This document shows, piece by piece, positions 51,993-61,832 of a DNA stretch of 64,000 nucleotides (within the stretch, counting starts at the first letter, position 1; each line of letters starts with the position of its first letter). The notes under the pieces were generated by a model that worked only from the letters and a program-made list of their open reading frames with translations, did not search any database and was not told the DNA's origin. Origin of the DNA: Alloboseaceae bacterium BT-24-1 (GTDB taxonomy: Bacteria > Pseudomonadota > Alphaproteobacteria > Rhizobiales > Beijerinckiaceae). The stretch covers positions 1 to 64,000 of the forward strand of contig JAOYTL010000016.1 of NCBI GenBank assembly GCA_025846845.1. Reading direction: 5' to 3'. The translations under genes and the position numbers were made by a program.

Positions 51993-52876
51993 CAGGAGTC
52001 GGCGGCGAAGAGCTCTGGCTCCAGCACGCCTTCCCAGTCGAGCGCTGCAGGCCCGGTCATCAGCACATGGCCGTCGCTCTCGCGCCATTCGATCACGAGA
52101 TCGCCGCCGGGCAGGCTGACGGTCGCCTTGCGGTTGGAGAGTTCGCGCCGCACGGCCGCAACCAGCGCGGCGCAGGCGCCTGAGCCGCAGGCACGGGTGA
52201 TGCCGGCGCCGCGCTCCCAGACCCGCAATACGATGCGATCAGGCGCTTTCACCGCGGCGAGGCCGATATTGGCGCGATCCGGAAAGATCGGATGATTCTC
52301 CAGCAGCGGGCCGATCTGCTCGAGATTGAAGCGGTAGGGATCATCGACGAAGAAGACGGCGTGCGGATTGCCCATGCTGACCGCGCAGGGCGTGTGCAGG
52401 ATCGGATCGTCGATCGGGCCGATCTGCAGTTCGAAGCGGCTGGTATCCTCGAAGGGCTCGGCCAGCGGAATCTCGTCCCAGGCGAGGCGCGGCGCGCCCA
52501 TGTCGACGGTGAAGACGGTCTCGGACAGGCGCGAGACCGGCAGCAGCCCGGCCTTGGTCTGCAGCAGCAGGCCGTCACGACCAGCCTGCCCCATCTCAGG
52601 ATCGGCCGTCATCGCCCAGGCGACGCAGCGCGTACCGTTGCCGCAGGCGCCGGCTTCCGAGCCGTCGGTATTGTAGATGCGGACATAGGCATCGGTTCCC
52701 GTCACCTTCGCGTCGTGCAGCACCATCAGCTGGTCGAAGCGGGTGTGCTCCTGGCTCGCGATCGCGCGCGCCTCGGCTTCCGAGACGAGATGCTTCGTCC
52801 CGCGCAGGTCGAGCACGGTGATCTCGTTGCCGAGTCCGTTCATCTTGAGGAACCGGCGATTGGCGAGGGCGTTCAT
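51992..52876 (-). CDS. dapF: Diaminopimelate epimerase
   Basis: 294 residues with both catalytic cysteines: EAGACGNGTRCVAWAM and TRACGSGACAALVAAV. The N-terminal KMNGLGNEITVLDLRG is also diagnostic. It converts LL- to meso-diaminopimelate for lysine and peptidoglycan. It is coupled by a 1-nt overlap to mtaB. Convergent/divergent neighbours are unrelated. Confidence 0.97.
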   Translation of the reverse strand: MNALANRRFLKMNGLGNEITVLDLRGTKHLVSEAEARAIASQEHTRFDQLMVLHDAKVTGTDAYVRIYNTDGSEAGACGNGTRCVAWAMTADPEMGQAGRDGLLLQTKAGLLPVSRLSETVFTVDMGAPRLAWDEIPLAEPFEDTSRFELQIGPIDDPILHTPCAVSMGNPHAVFFVDDPYRFNLEQIGPLLENHPIFPDRANIGLAAVKAPDRIVLRVWERGAGITRACGSGACAALVAAVRRELSNRKATVSLPGGDLVIEWRESDGHVLMTGPAALDWEGVLEPELFAADS

Positions 52877-53017
52877 ATCGTCACATGTCCATGATCATGG
52901 CGGTATATGAGCGTGACGCCGAAAAAATGCCACCCTTCGCGATCTTCCTGCCGTAACGGGATCATCGTAGTTTGCGGCACGGCGCGAATCGGTCGTGTCA
53001 GCGCGGGAAGTTCGGGT

Positions 53018-53893
53018 ATGCGGCAGTCGAGATTCAGCGCGCTCCTCCTGGCGCTCGCCTTCGTCCAGCCGGCTGCCGCGCAGACGCGTGTGGCGCCGCC
53101 CACCGCCGTGGAGAGCACGCCGCTCGCGGCGCCGCCTGGAGCGGCGACGCCTGCGCAGAACGCACAGCCTGCCCAGCAGGCTCCGACCCAGACTCAGGCC
53201 AATCCGCCGGTCCCGGCCGAGCCGCAGCCGGTGCAGCCTCCGCCGGCGCCCCAGGCGCCGATTGTGCCGCAGCCGGTTCAGCCTGCGCCGACGCCGCAGA
53301 CGCCGGTCGAGCCGCAACCTGTCCAGCCGCCGCCGACCTTGCCCAATCCGCAGTCGGCACCGCCCGTCCAGCAGCAGACCGGCGTGCCGAACCCGAACGC
53401 GACGCTCGCCGGCAAGCAAGGCGATCCGTCGGATGTCGACGAGATCGCGCTCGTCGCCAAGCCCGTGCTGCTGCTGGCCGGACAGGCGAGCTGGGATCAG
53501 GGTTTTCAGAAGCTGTCGGAGACTATTGCGCTCCTGCGGACTGAGGCCGACAAGGCTGGCCTCAAGGTCGCCGGCCGGCCGCTGAGCCTGTTCGTCGAGA
53601 CCGACGACAACGGTTTCAAGTTCGAGGCGATGTTGCCGGTCGACAAGGCGGCGGATGCTGCCAAGCCGCTGGCGACCGGCGTGCGCAACGGCCAGTCGCC
53701 GGTCGGGCGCTCGCTGCGCTTCGTCCACACGGCGCCCTACGACGACATCGATTCGACCTATGAAACGATCACCGCCTATCTCGAGGCCAAGAACATCGTC
53801 GTGAAGGACGCGTTCCTCGAGGAGTATGTCAGCGATCTCAAGGACCCTGGCGACCCGAACCTCGAGATCAACGTCTACGTCCAGCCGAAATAG
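53018..53893 (+). CDS. Exported GyrI-like domain protein with Pro-rich linker
   Basis: 291 residues: signal peptide (MRQSRFSALLLALAFVQPAA, cleavage near AQT), then about 110 residues rich in Pro, Gln and Ala with PQPVQP occurring three times. A C-terminal domain of about 160 residues contains RPLSLFVETDDNGFKFEAML, PLATGVRNGQSPVGRSLRFV, and DIDSTYETITAYLEAKN. The last part looks like the GyrI-like small-molecule-binding fold. Its export is unusual for that fold. ATG 53018 opens the signal peptide; upstream in-frame codons are not protein-like. Confidence 0.78.
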   Translation: MRQSRFSALLLALAFVQPAAAQTRVAPPTAVESTPLAAPPGAATPAQNAQPAQQAPTQTQANPPVPAEPQPVQPPPAPQAPIVPQPVQPAPTPQTPVEPQPVQPPPTLPNPQSAPPVQQQTGVPNPNATLAGKQGDPSDVDEIALVAKPVLLLAGQASWDQGFQKLSETIALLRTEADKAGLKVAGRPLSLFVETDDNGFKFEAMLPVDKAADAAKPLATGVRNGQSPVGRSLRFVHTAPYDDIDSTYETITAYLEAKNIVVKDAFLEEYVSDLKDPGDPNLEINVYVQPK

Positions 53894-53908
53894 CGCAGCG
53901 CCTTCCAC

Positions 53909-53999
53909 GTCATGCTCGGGCCTGTCCCGACCATCCACGTCTTCCTTCCTGCAATGCAGTGTTCAAGACGTGGATGCTCGCCAAAAGGGCGAGCATGAC
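53909..53999 (+). repeat. Palindromic repeat family A, copy 4
   Basis: Same three-stem layout as copy 3. The central loop CCTTCCTGCAATGCAGTGTTC is identical to that of copy 5 at 61169. One hairpin arm has changes (CATGCTCGGGCCTGTCCCGA; CTCGCCAAAAGGGCGAG). It lies between convergent genes, 16 nt after one stop and 12 nt before the other. Confidence 0.92.
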
Positions 54000-54010
54000 G
54001 GCGCAGCTGT

Positions 54011-55069
54011 CTAAGCTTCCCAAACCAGCCCCGGCTGCATCGGCCGGAAGCGTTCCTCCGGCAGGCCCGCTTTTTCCAGTGCGACCTTGAGCGCCTCAGG
54101 CGGGCGGCCGACGCCCTCGTCAGTGAGCTGGAACGTGCCCCAATGGTGGCCGAGGGCCTGCTCGGCTCGCAATGAACGCATCACCGCGACGGCCTCTTCC
54201 GGATTCATGTGGTTGTCGCTCATGAACCAGCGCGGCTCATAGGCGCCGATCGGCAGCGCCGCCAGCCGGAACGGGCCGTGCTCCCTGCCGAGCCGCTCAT
54301 AGAGCGAGCCGTCATGATAGCCGGTGTCGCCGATATGGAAGAGCTTGCCGGCTGGCGTCTCGATGACGAAGGAGGACCAGAGCGCCATGCGCCGGTCGAA
54401 GGCGCCGCGGGCCGACCAGTGATAGCTCGGCACCAGCGTGACCGCGACCTTGTCCGACAGCTCCAGCCGCGCACTCCAGTCATGTGCCTCGGCCCGGATC
54501 GAACCATCGCGCGCCTTGACGATCACGTCGTTGCCGAGCGGCATGATCATCCGCGGATTGTCGCGCGCATGGACCGCTGCCAGCGTCTCGACGTCGAGAT
54601 GGTCGTAATGGTTGTGCGTGACCAGCACGATATCGATCTTCGGCAGATCGGCGAAGGCGACGCCGGGCGCGTTCACCCGCTTCGGCCCGAAGAAGGAGAA
54701 CGGGCTTGCGCGCTCGGAATAGACCGGGTCGATCAGGATGTTGAGGCCGGCGATCTGGTAGAGGAAGGAAGCGTGGCCGAGATGGACGACCCGGAGGCCC
54801 TCGACGCGCGCCGGAGGCTTGTCCTGAGGCGGAGCCGCGTACTGCGCCGGGAAGACCTCGCGCTCGCGCTTCGAGAACTGCCAGCGCAGCACATCGCCCA
54901 GCCCCTTGGTGACGGGCCGGCCATCACTGAAGACCAGCCCGTCGAAATGGTCGCTGACCGGTCCTTGGTAATAGCGATTGCGCGAGCGCGCATAGGAGGC
55001 CCAGGCGAAGCCCGTGGACCCGAGCAGAGCGGGGATGCCGAGGAGGCGCAGGAGTTTGCGGCGTGTCAT
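54011..55069 (-). CDS. MBL-fold metal-dependent hydrolase (NAPE-PLD-like)
   Basis: 352 residues: hydrophobic N-terminal leader or anchor (RKLLRLLGIPALLGSTGFAW), then the metallo-beta-lactamase fold LGHASFLYQIAGLNILIDPV, VTHNHYDHLDVETLA (HxHxDH zinc site), FHIGDTGYHDGSLY (metal Asp) and GHHWGTFQLTDEG. This is the N-acyl-phosphatidylethanolamine phospholipase D-like subgroup of lactonase/phosphodiesterase enzymes. The substrate is unknown. Confidence 0.9.
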   Translation of the reverse strand: MTRRKLLRLLGIPALLGSTGFAWASYARSRNRYYQGPVSDHFDGLVFSDGRPVTKGLGDVLRWQFSKREREVFPAQYAAPPQDKPPARVEGLRVVHLGHASFLYQIAGLNILIDPVYSERASPFSFFGPKRVNAPGVAFADLPKIDIVLVTHNHYDHLDVETLAAVHARDNPRMIMPLGNDVIVKARDGSIRAEAHDWSARLELSDKVAVTLVPSYHWSARGAFDRRMALWSSFVIETPAGKLFHIGDTGYHDGSLYERLGREHGPFRLAALPIGAYEPRWFMSDNHMNPEEAVAVMRSLRAEQALGHHWGTFQLTDEGVGRPPEALKVALEKAGLPEERFRPMQPGLVWEA

Positions 55070-55122
55070 GACATCGACAAGTCGTGCTCAGGTCGCGCAG
55101 CGTCAAGGTCGGGCCACTCGTT

Positions 55123-55722
55123 TCAAGACAACTTGATCGCGGTTGCATGCAGCCAACGCGTCGGTTCCTGATCGTAGCCGCCGCCCAAATCCTCTTCGAT
55201 ATCGAGGCGGCTCCAGCCGTCGTTTCCGTATGCCGTGCGCAGCCAGTCGGCGTCCGGATAGTTGTAGAAGCGGCCGAAGCGGTCGCGGCCTTCCGCTTCG
55301 CCGGCCTTGAAGCTGGCGTAGAAGACGCCGCCTGGCCGCAGTGCCCGGTGAACCCTGGCGAGGATGCCGGGCAGGGCTGGACGTGGGACGTGCAGCAGGC
55401 AGGCATTGGCCCAGATGCCATCGAACGCCGCGTCCGTCACGAGATCTTCGAAGAGCAGCACCGAGACTGGCCTGCCAAGTCGCTTTGCCGCCTGTGCCGC
55501 GAGTTCGGGCGAGCCGTCGGTCGGGCTGACGTCGAGGCCGAGCGTCAGCAGGGCCTCGCTGTCCTGCCCGCCGCCGCAGCCGAGTTCCAGCACCTTGCCG
55601 CCGGCGGGCACCAGCTCGGCGAAGCGCTGCAACCGCGCCTGGCCGAGTTCGCGGGCGCGGCCGGCGTAGGTTTCCGCTTCGGTGGCGTAGAAATCGAGCG
55701 TTGCGCGATCATCGCCGGACAT
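55123..55722 (-). CDS. SAM-dependent methyltransferase
   Basis: 199 residues: TLDFYATEAETYAGRARELG, SAM motif I VLELGCGGGQDSEALLTLGL, SPTDGSPELAAQAAKRLG (motif II), DGIWANACLLHVPRPALPGI (motif III), FYASFKAGEAEGRD. This is Methyltransf_11/25-type class I fold. The substrate is unknown. ATG 55722 begins the family N-terminus; upstream open frame is shadow. It lies 53 nt upstream of the MBL-fold gene on the same strand. Confidence 0.9.
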   Translation of the reverse strand: MSGDDRATLDFYATEAETYAGRARELGQARLQRFAELVPAGGKVLELGCGGGQDSEALLTLGLDVSPTDGSPELAAQAAKRLGRPVSVLLFEDLVTDAAFDGIWANACLLHVPRPALPGILARVHRALRPGGVFYASFKAGEAEGRDRFGRFYNYPDADWLRTAYGNDGWSRLDIEEDLGGGYDQEPTRWLHATAIKLS

Positions 55723-55843
55723 TGTGATCTCCACGGGCAGGAATTTCGGTCGTAGCAGCAGGTCGCTGCCGCGTAAGGACAGTGTCAAGGCTTGATCGCC
55801 CAAGGCAGCAAGGCATAGTCCCGCCTCGCTTCGCGAGGTACAG

Positions 55844-56701
55844 ATGGCAAGGCTTTCCCTGTTTTCCGCGCTTCTCTTCAGCCTCGCCAGCACGGTGGCG
55901 CAGGCCTGCGGTTCGCAGGCCGAGCCCTGCAAGGTCGCGCTCGGCGAGTATCACGCTGCCGTGCCCGCAACGGCACTGCCGCCCGGTGAGAAACGGCCGG
56001 CCGTGCTGTTTTTTCACGGCGCCGGCGGAGGTGGCGATGCGGTCCTCGCAGCGGATTCCGTTCTGAAGCCCTTCGTCGATGCCGGCTATGTCGTGCTCGG
56101 CCCGACCGGGCTCGTCATGCAGGGCAGCCGCTATGGCCGCGGCTGGTCGTTCCTGCCGGATGCGCCGCAGCAGCGCGACGAGCTCGCCTTCGCGCAGCAG
56201 GTGCTGGGCGATGCCGCTGCTCGCTTCGATATCGATCGCAAGCGCGTTCTCGTCGGCGGCTTCTCGATCGGTGCTTCGCTGACCTGGTATCTCGCCTGCC
56301 GGCAGCCGGATCTGGGCGCGGCCTATGCGCCGCTCGCCGGGAATTTCTGGCGGCCGCACCCGACGAAATGCGCGGGGCCGGTCGACATCCTGCAGACCCA
56401 TGGCTGGCGCGACGAGGTCTTCCCGCTCGAAGGCCGCCAGCTCGGCCCCAACCACGCACAAGGCGACGTTTTCGAGGGGCTGCAGCTCTGGCGCGCGACC
56501 GATGGCTGCAAGACCACGCGCCCCGATGCGGTCGAGGTGCACGGGCCGGTCTGGCAGCGCTCCTGGACGAATTGCGAGAGCGGCCGCCAAGTCTCGCTCA
56601 TGCTCCATGCCGGCGGGCATGAGGATCCGCCGAAGGAGTGGGCCGAGCTGGCGCGCCACTGGTTCGAGGCGCGCCTGAAGGCCCGGCCGGTCGCGAACTG
56701 A
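55844..56701 (+). CDS. Secreted alpha/beta hydrolase, PHB-depolymerase/feruloyl-esterase-like
   Basis: 285 residues: signal peptide (MARLSLFSALLFSLASTVAQ, then ACG), the oxyanion-hole region AVLFFHGAGGGGDAVL, nucleophile elbow VGGFSIGASLTWYLA (G-x-S-x-G), ILQTHGWRDEVFPLEGRQLG (Asp region) and HAGGHEDPPKEW (His). This resembles LpqC-type polyhydroxybutyrate depolymerase and related esterases. The periplasmic or extracellular substrate is unknown. Confidence 0.85.
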   Translation: MARLSLFSALLFSLASTVAQACGSQAEPCKVALGEYHAAVPATALPPGEKRPAVLFFHGAGGGGDAVLAADSVLKPFVDAGYVVLGPTGLVMQGSRYGRGWSFLPDAPQQRDELAFAQQVLGDAAARFDIDRKRVLVGGFSIGASLTWYLACRQPDLGAAYAPLAGNFWRPHPTKCAGPVDILQTHGWRDEVFPLEGRQLGPNHAQGDVFEGLQLWRATDGCKTTRPDAVEVHGPVWQRSWTNCESGRQVSLMLHAGGHEDPPKEWAELARHWFEARLKARPVAN

Positions 56702-56709
56702 ACGAGGCT

Positions 56710-57336
56710 TCAGTTGCTGCCCGAGCGCACCGCGACGGTCGCGATGCCGGCTCCGACCAGCAGGGTCCCGCCGGCCTTGTTGAACAGGCCGATGGCGCGC
56801 GGATTGCCGACCACGGCCCGGGCACGCGAGGCGATCAGCGCGTAGCCGAAGGCGTTGGCGAAGGCGAGGGTGATGAAGGTCGCTTCGAAGATCAGCATCT
56901 GCGTCCAGAAGTCGGCCTTGGCATCGAGGAACTGCGGCAGGAAGGCGACGAAGAAAGTGATGCTCTTCGGGTTCAGCGCCGTTACCAGCCAGGCATGGCC
57001 GAGCATCTTCAGAGCCGAGCTCGCATCCTGGCGCGGCTCGGCATTGAGGCTGCCGCCGGCACGGAAGAGCTTGACGCCGAGATAGATCAGATAGGCCGCG
57101 CCGGCCCATTTCAGCGCGGTGAAGACCGTCGCCGAAGTCGCGAGCAGCGCGCCGACGCCGAGCATGGACAAGGTCATCGCGGTGAAATCGCCGAGCGCGA
57201 CGCCGACCGCCATGGGGAAGGCGGTGCGCCAGCCCTGGCCGAGCGCATAGGAGATCACCAGCAGGATGGTCGGGCCGGGGATGACGAGGAGGATGGCGGT
57301 GGCGGCGGCGAAGGCAGCCCAGCTTTCGAAGGTCAT
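56710..57336 (-). CDS. LysE/RhtB-family exporter (third of three)
   Basis: 208 residues: LLVIPGPTILLVISYALGQG signature, VALGDFTAMTLSMLGVGALL, WAGAAYLIYLGVKLFRAGGS, VTALNPKSITFFVAFLPQFL and LFNKAGGTLLVGAGIATVAV. It is an inner-membrane exporter of amino acids or related compounds. Close to, but distinct from, the copies at 24498 and 36529. Convergent with the esterase gene (8 nt gap). Confidence 0.93.
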   Translation of the reverse strand: MTFESWAAFAAATAILLVIPGPTILLVISYALGQGWRTAFPMAVGVALGDFTAMTLSMLGVGALLATSATVFTALKWAGAAYLIYLGVKLFRAGGSLNAEPRQDASSALKMLGHAWLVTALNPKSITFFVAFLPQFLDAKADFWTQMLIFEATFITLAFANAFGYALIASRARAVVGNPRAIGLFNKAGGTLLVGAGIATVAVRSGSN

Positions 57337-57429
57337 GGTGTAGAGGCTCCGCTAAAAACCAGAGCCATCACCAGCGCGGGGTGTTTGTAAAGAGGCTTTC
57401 CACGTGGAAATCGCTGCGCTGCCACGCGC

Positions 57430-58017
57430 CTAGAGCGGGGGCCCCCAGCGGAAGGTCGTCGTCCCGTTGCCGCGCACGGGAACGAGCGGCCCTGCTGACA
57501 TCTCCCGTCGCTTTTCGGGATCGCCTGCCAGCATCAGCGTCCACCAGGCACCGTAGCGGGTCTGTGGGTTCTTCGCCAAGGCGATGCCGATGCGTGTCGC
57601 TTGCGGCATGGAGAGGTTGGCTTCGTGGCCGGAGGATTTCTTCCAGCCGTCGAAGGCTTCTTGCGTCGAATAGTAGCCGGCGCCGAGATTCTCCGCGGCG
57701 CGCACCGTGTCGAGGCCGGCTGCATTGACGCGGGAATTGAAGCTGCCGGCGGCGCTGTGGGAGAGGTCGTCGCTGGCCGCCATCGCGTTGGATTGGCTCT
57801 GCGCCATCGCGGTCAGCGTCGAATCGAGTCGGACCGGGCCGAGGCCCTTGCCGGCGCGATAGGCGTTGAGGATGCGCACCGCCTCGGCCGGATCGGCCTT
57901 CACGGCAGCGAGGCGCTCCTGCTTGCGCGGGCTGGGTGTCACGGCTTCGCGCTGCGTTCCGGCGCAGCCGGCCAGAATCAGGGCGATCAGGAGGGCTGCG
58001 CCCGAATGTCTTGTCAT
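57430..58017 (-). CDS. CAP-domain lipoprotein
   Basis: 195 residues: lipoprotein signal ending LILAGCAG (lipobox LAGC), then a CAP/SCP-like domain with AVRILNAYRAGKGLGPVRLD, MAQSQSNAMAASDDLSHSAA, AAENLGAGYYSTQEAFDGWK, SSGHEANLSMPQATRIGIAL and YGAWWTLMLAG. Its conserved His/Glu pattern (SH, ENL, GHE, WW) is that of SCP proteins. The outer-membrane or periplasmic function is unknown. ATG 58017 is preferred over GTG one codon upstream. Confidence 0.9.
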   Translation of the reverse strand: MTRHSGAALLIALILAGCAGTQREAVTPSPRKQERLAAVKADPAEAVRILNAYRAGKGLGPVRLDSTLTAMAQSQSNAMAASDDLSHSAAGSFNSRVNAAGLDTVRAAENLGAGYYSTQEAFDGWKKSSGHEANLSMPQATRIGIALAKNPQTRYGAWWTLMLAGDPEKRREMSAGPLVPVRGNGTTTFRWGPPL

Positions 58018-58119
58018 CACGTCGATCTCGGCTTCTGCTGCGCCACGCCGACGAAGCAGGGCCGGACCTAGGCGAGGAATACGGCGCGATTACCGCAGCC
58101 CCAGCCGAGAGGAAACCCC

Positions 58120-58503
58120 ATGAGCGATGACGAACGGGCGATCCGGGACTTGGTCGAGACCTGGATGAGTGCGACCAAGGCGGGCGACGCCACGACCGTG
58201 CTCGGCCTGATGAGCGACGATGTCGTCTTCATGGTTCCCGGCGCCGAACCCTTCGGCAAGGCGGCTTTCGCCGCCGCGCTGAAGGGGCTGGGCACGATGG
58301 CGATCGAGGGCCGCAGCGACATCCGCGAACTCGAAATGCTCGGCGACATCGCTTATTTGCGCAATCACATCGACATGACTGCGACCGCGGCGGACGGCAA
58401 GACCATCCGCCGCTCCGGCTACACGCTGACGATCCTGCGCAAGGAAGCGGATGGGTGCTGGCGGCTCTCCCGCGACGCCAATCTGCTGACGACGCAGGAC
58501 TAG
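58120..58503 (+). CDS. SgcJ/EcaC-type NTF2-like protein
   Basis: 127 residues: ERAIRDLVETWMSATKAGDA, VLGLMSDDVVFMVPGAEPFG, GYTLTILRKEADGCWRLSRD. This is the NTF2-like fold of the SgcJ/EcaC oxidoreductase-annotated group, whose true activity is unclear. GAGAGG lies 7 nt upstream of the start. It overlaps the convergent next gene by 4 nt. Confidence 0.9.
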   Translation: MSDDERAIRDLVETWMSATKAGDATTVLGLMSDDVVFMVPGAEPFGKAAFAAALKGLGTMAIEGRSDIRELEMLGDIAYLRNHIDMTATAADGKTIRRSGYTLTILRKEADGCWRLSRDANLLTTQD

Positions 58504-58913
58504 CCCTGCGCGCCGGAGATCACGCGGCAGAGCGCGTCGCGGATATAGCTTTCCGACGCGACCTGGCCCTGTTGGATGACGAAGACCGCATCGACCCGCG
58601 TGCCGCTGCCGCTCTTGCGGGCGGTGATGCGCAGGCTCTGCGGCCGGCCGGAGCCGGAGGTCTCCTGGATGGCCAGGACCGAGCTGGTGGCATTGTCGAT
58701 GCGCATGTCGGCGAAGCCTTCGGCCGAGACCGAGGCGCCGAGGTCCTTCAGCACCCGCGCTGGTGCCCGCTTCGGCACCATGTCCCAGGTCTTGTAGGTC
58801 AGGCCGGTCAGCATCGGCGTGCCGACCACGGAGAAATTGCCTTCGCAGGACTGGGCCTGCGCCTGGGTGAGGCCGAGCGCGAACAGCGCGGCGGCAAGAA
58901 CCGGAAGCTTCAT
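58500..58913 (-). CDS. Small secreted protein, 137 residues
   Basis: Signal peptide MKLPVLAAALFALGLTQAQA, mature start near QSCEGNFSV. It contains VGTPMLTGLTYKTWDMVPKR, LKDLGASVSAEGFADMRIDN and VFVIQQGQVASESYIRDALC, so two Cys near the ends may pair. No family recognised. GGAGATG precedes the start. Confidence 0.78.
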   Translation of the reverse strand: MKLPVLAAALFALGLTQAQAQSCEGNFSVVGTPMLTGLTYKTWDMVPKRAPARVLKDLGASVSAEGFADMRIDNATSSVLAIQETSGSGRPQSLRITARKSGSGTRVDAVFVIQQGQVASESYIRDALCRVISGAQG

Positions 58914-59181
58914 GTCATCTCCATGATGAGGATCGCGCGCGGCTGGCGCAGCCGCCGCTTGCGCGCTTCAGCTTGACTTTCGCCGCATTTGTCCGCTTTA
59001 ACGCGCCCATTCGTTTCGCCGACATCGCCGAAACCTCATCCGCCGACCGGGCCGTTCCAATGGAACCGCCGAGAGCCCGGAGGTCAACGCCCGACAGCGC
59101 GTCTGCGCCCTCGGGCGCGAAACCGTTTGGCGGATGGCTCGTGCGATATCGGTTTCTTGAGGCCAGGCAAAGCAGGACCGC

Positions 59182-60756
<1,575 letters not shown>

Positions 60757-60787
60757 TTTTACCGCTCAACCCAAAGGAAGAAGAGCA

Positions 60788-61150
60788 ATGTCCCTGAAGA
60801 TCCGCCTGACCCGTGGCGGCGCCAAGAAGCGCCCGTACTATCGCATCGTCGTCGCCGACGCCCGCTCGCCGCGCGATGGCCGCTTCATCGAGAAGATCGG
60901 CGCCTATGACCCGATGAAGGCCAAGGACTCGCCGGAGCGCGTCGTGCTCGACCTCGAGAAGGCCAAGGCCTGGCTCGCCAAGGGCGCCCAGCCGACCGAC
61001 CGCGTGCTGCGCTTCCTCGACGCCGCCGGCGTGCTGAAGCGTCCGGCCCGCAACAACCCGGACAAGGCTGTTCCTGGCGAGAAGGCCAAGGAGCGCGCCG
61101 AGAAGAAGGCCGCCAAGAGCGCTGCCCCGGCCGAAGCTGCGGCTGAGTGA
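60788..61150 (+). CDS. rpsP: 30S ribosomal protein S16
   Basis: 120 residues: SLKIRLTRGGAKKRPYYRIV, VADARSPRDGRFIEKIGAYD, YDPM-type loop, WLAKGAQPTDRVLRFLDAAG. A Lys/Ala-rich C-terminal extension is typical of alphaproteobacteria. It lies 31 nt after ffh and is first of the rpsP-rimM-trmD group. GGAAGAAGAG precedes the start. Confidence 0.98.
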   Translation: MSLKIRLTRGGAKKRPYYRIVVADARSPRDGRFIEKIGAYDPMKAKDSPERVVLDLEKAKAWLAKGAQPTDRVLRFLDAAGVLKRPARNNPDKAVPGEKAKERAEKKAAKSAAPAEAAAE

Positions 61151-61168
61151 GCTGTGTGAGCTTCTCCC

Positions 61169-61259
61169 GTCATGGTCGGGCTCGTCCCGACCATCCACGT
61201 CTTCCTTCCTGCAATGCAGTGTTCAAGACGTGGATGCTCGCCACAAGGGCGAGCATGAC
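61169..61259 (+). repeat. Palindromic repeat family A, copy 5, inside the rpsP-rimM gap
   Basis: Complete: stem 1 ATGGTCGGG/CCCGACCAT (61172-61194, loop CTCGT), stem 2 ATCCACGTCTT/AAGACGTGGAT (61193-61235, 21-nt loop containing CTGCA-A-TGCAG), stem 3 ATGCTCGCC/GGCGAGCAT (61234-61256, loop ACAAG), outer arms GTCATG/CATGAC. It lies inside a normally cotranscribed operon, so it is probably transcribed. Confidence 0.93.
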
Positions 61260-61310
61260 GAGCTGGAGAAGCGTCGCGCAGTCTGACGGTCTGTCCCGGA
61301 AGGGTGACTG

Positions 61311-61832
61311 ATGAGCGACGAACTCGTCCTGCTCGGTATCGTCGGCGCGCCGCATGGCGTGCGCGGCGAGGTCCGGATCAAGACCTTTACCGCCGATCCG
61401 ATGGCGCTCGCCGAGTACGGCCCGCTCGTCGACGAGAAGGGCCGGCGCTTCGAGATCGCCGACATCCGGCCTGCCAAGGAAGTGGTCGTGGCCCGGCTCA
61501 AGGGCGTGACCAGCCGCGAGGGAGCCGAGCTCCTGAATGGCGTGAAGCTCCATATCGAGCGCTCGCGGCTGCCGGCGCCCGAGGACGAGGACGAGTTCCT
61601 GCAGGCCGACCTCGTCGGCTGCAGCGTCATCGGGCCGGATGGCGCCATCCTCGGGACTGTCACCGCCGTCGCCAACTATGGCGCCGGCGACCTCATCGAC
61701 ATCGAGACGCCGGATGGCCGCTCGGTGCTGATGCCCTTCACCAAGGCCTATGCGCCACGCATCGACATCGCGGCCAAGCGCATCGAGGCCCTGCCTCCCG
61801 CCGGTTTGTTCGAGGATGACGATGCTGCCTGA
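61311..61832 (+). CDS. rimM: Ribosome maturation factor RimM
   Basis: 173 residues: N-terminal LGIVGAPHGVRGEVRIKTFT, AEYGPLVDEKGRRFEI, VTSREGAELLNGVKLHIERS, then the PRC-barrel domain EDEFLQADLVGCSVIGPDGA, ANYGAGDLIDIETPDGRSVL, MPFTKAYAPRIDI. It assists 30S head assembly around S19. It lies 160 nt after rpsP because of the inserted repeat. Its end overlaps the start of the HAD gene by 11 nt. Confidence 0.96.
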   Translation: MSDELVLLGIVGAPHGVRGEVRIKTFTADPMALAEYGPLVDEKGRRFEIADIRPAKEVVVARLKGVTSREGAELLNGVKLHIERSRLPAPEDEDEFLQADLVGCSVIGPDGAILGTVTAVANYGAGDLIDIETPDGRSVLMPFTKAYAPRIDIAAKRIEALPPAGLFEDDDAA

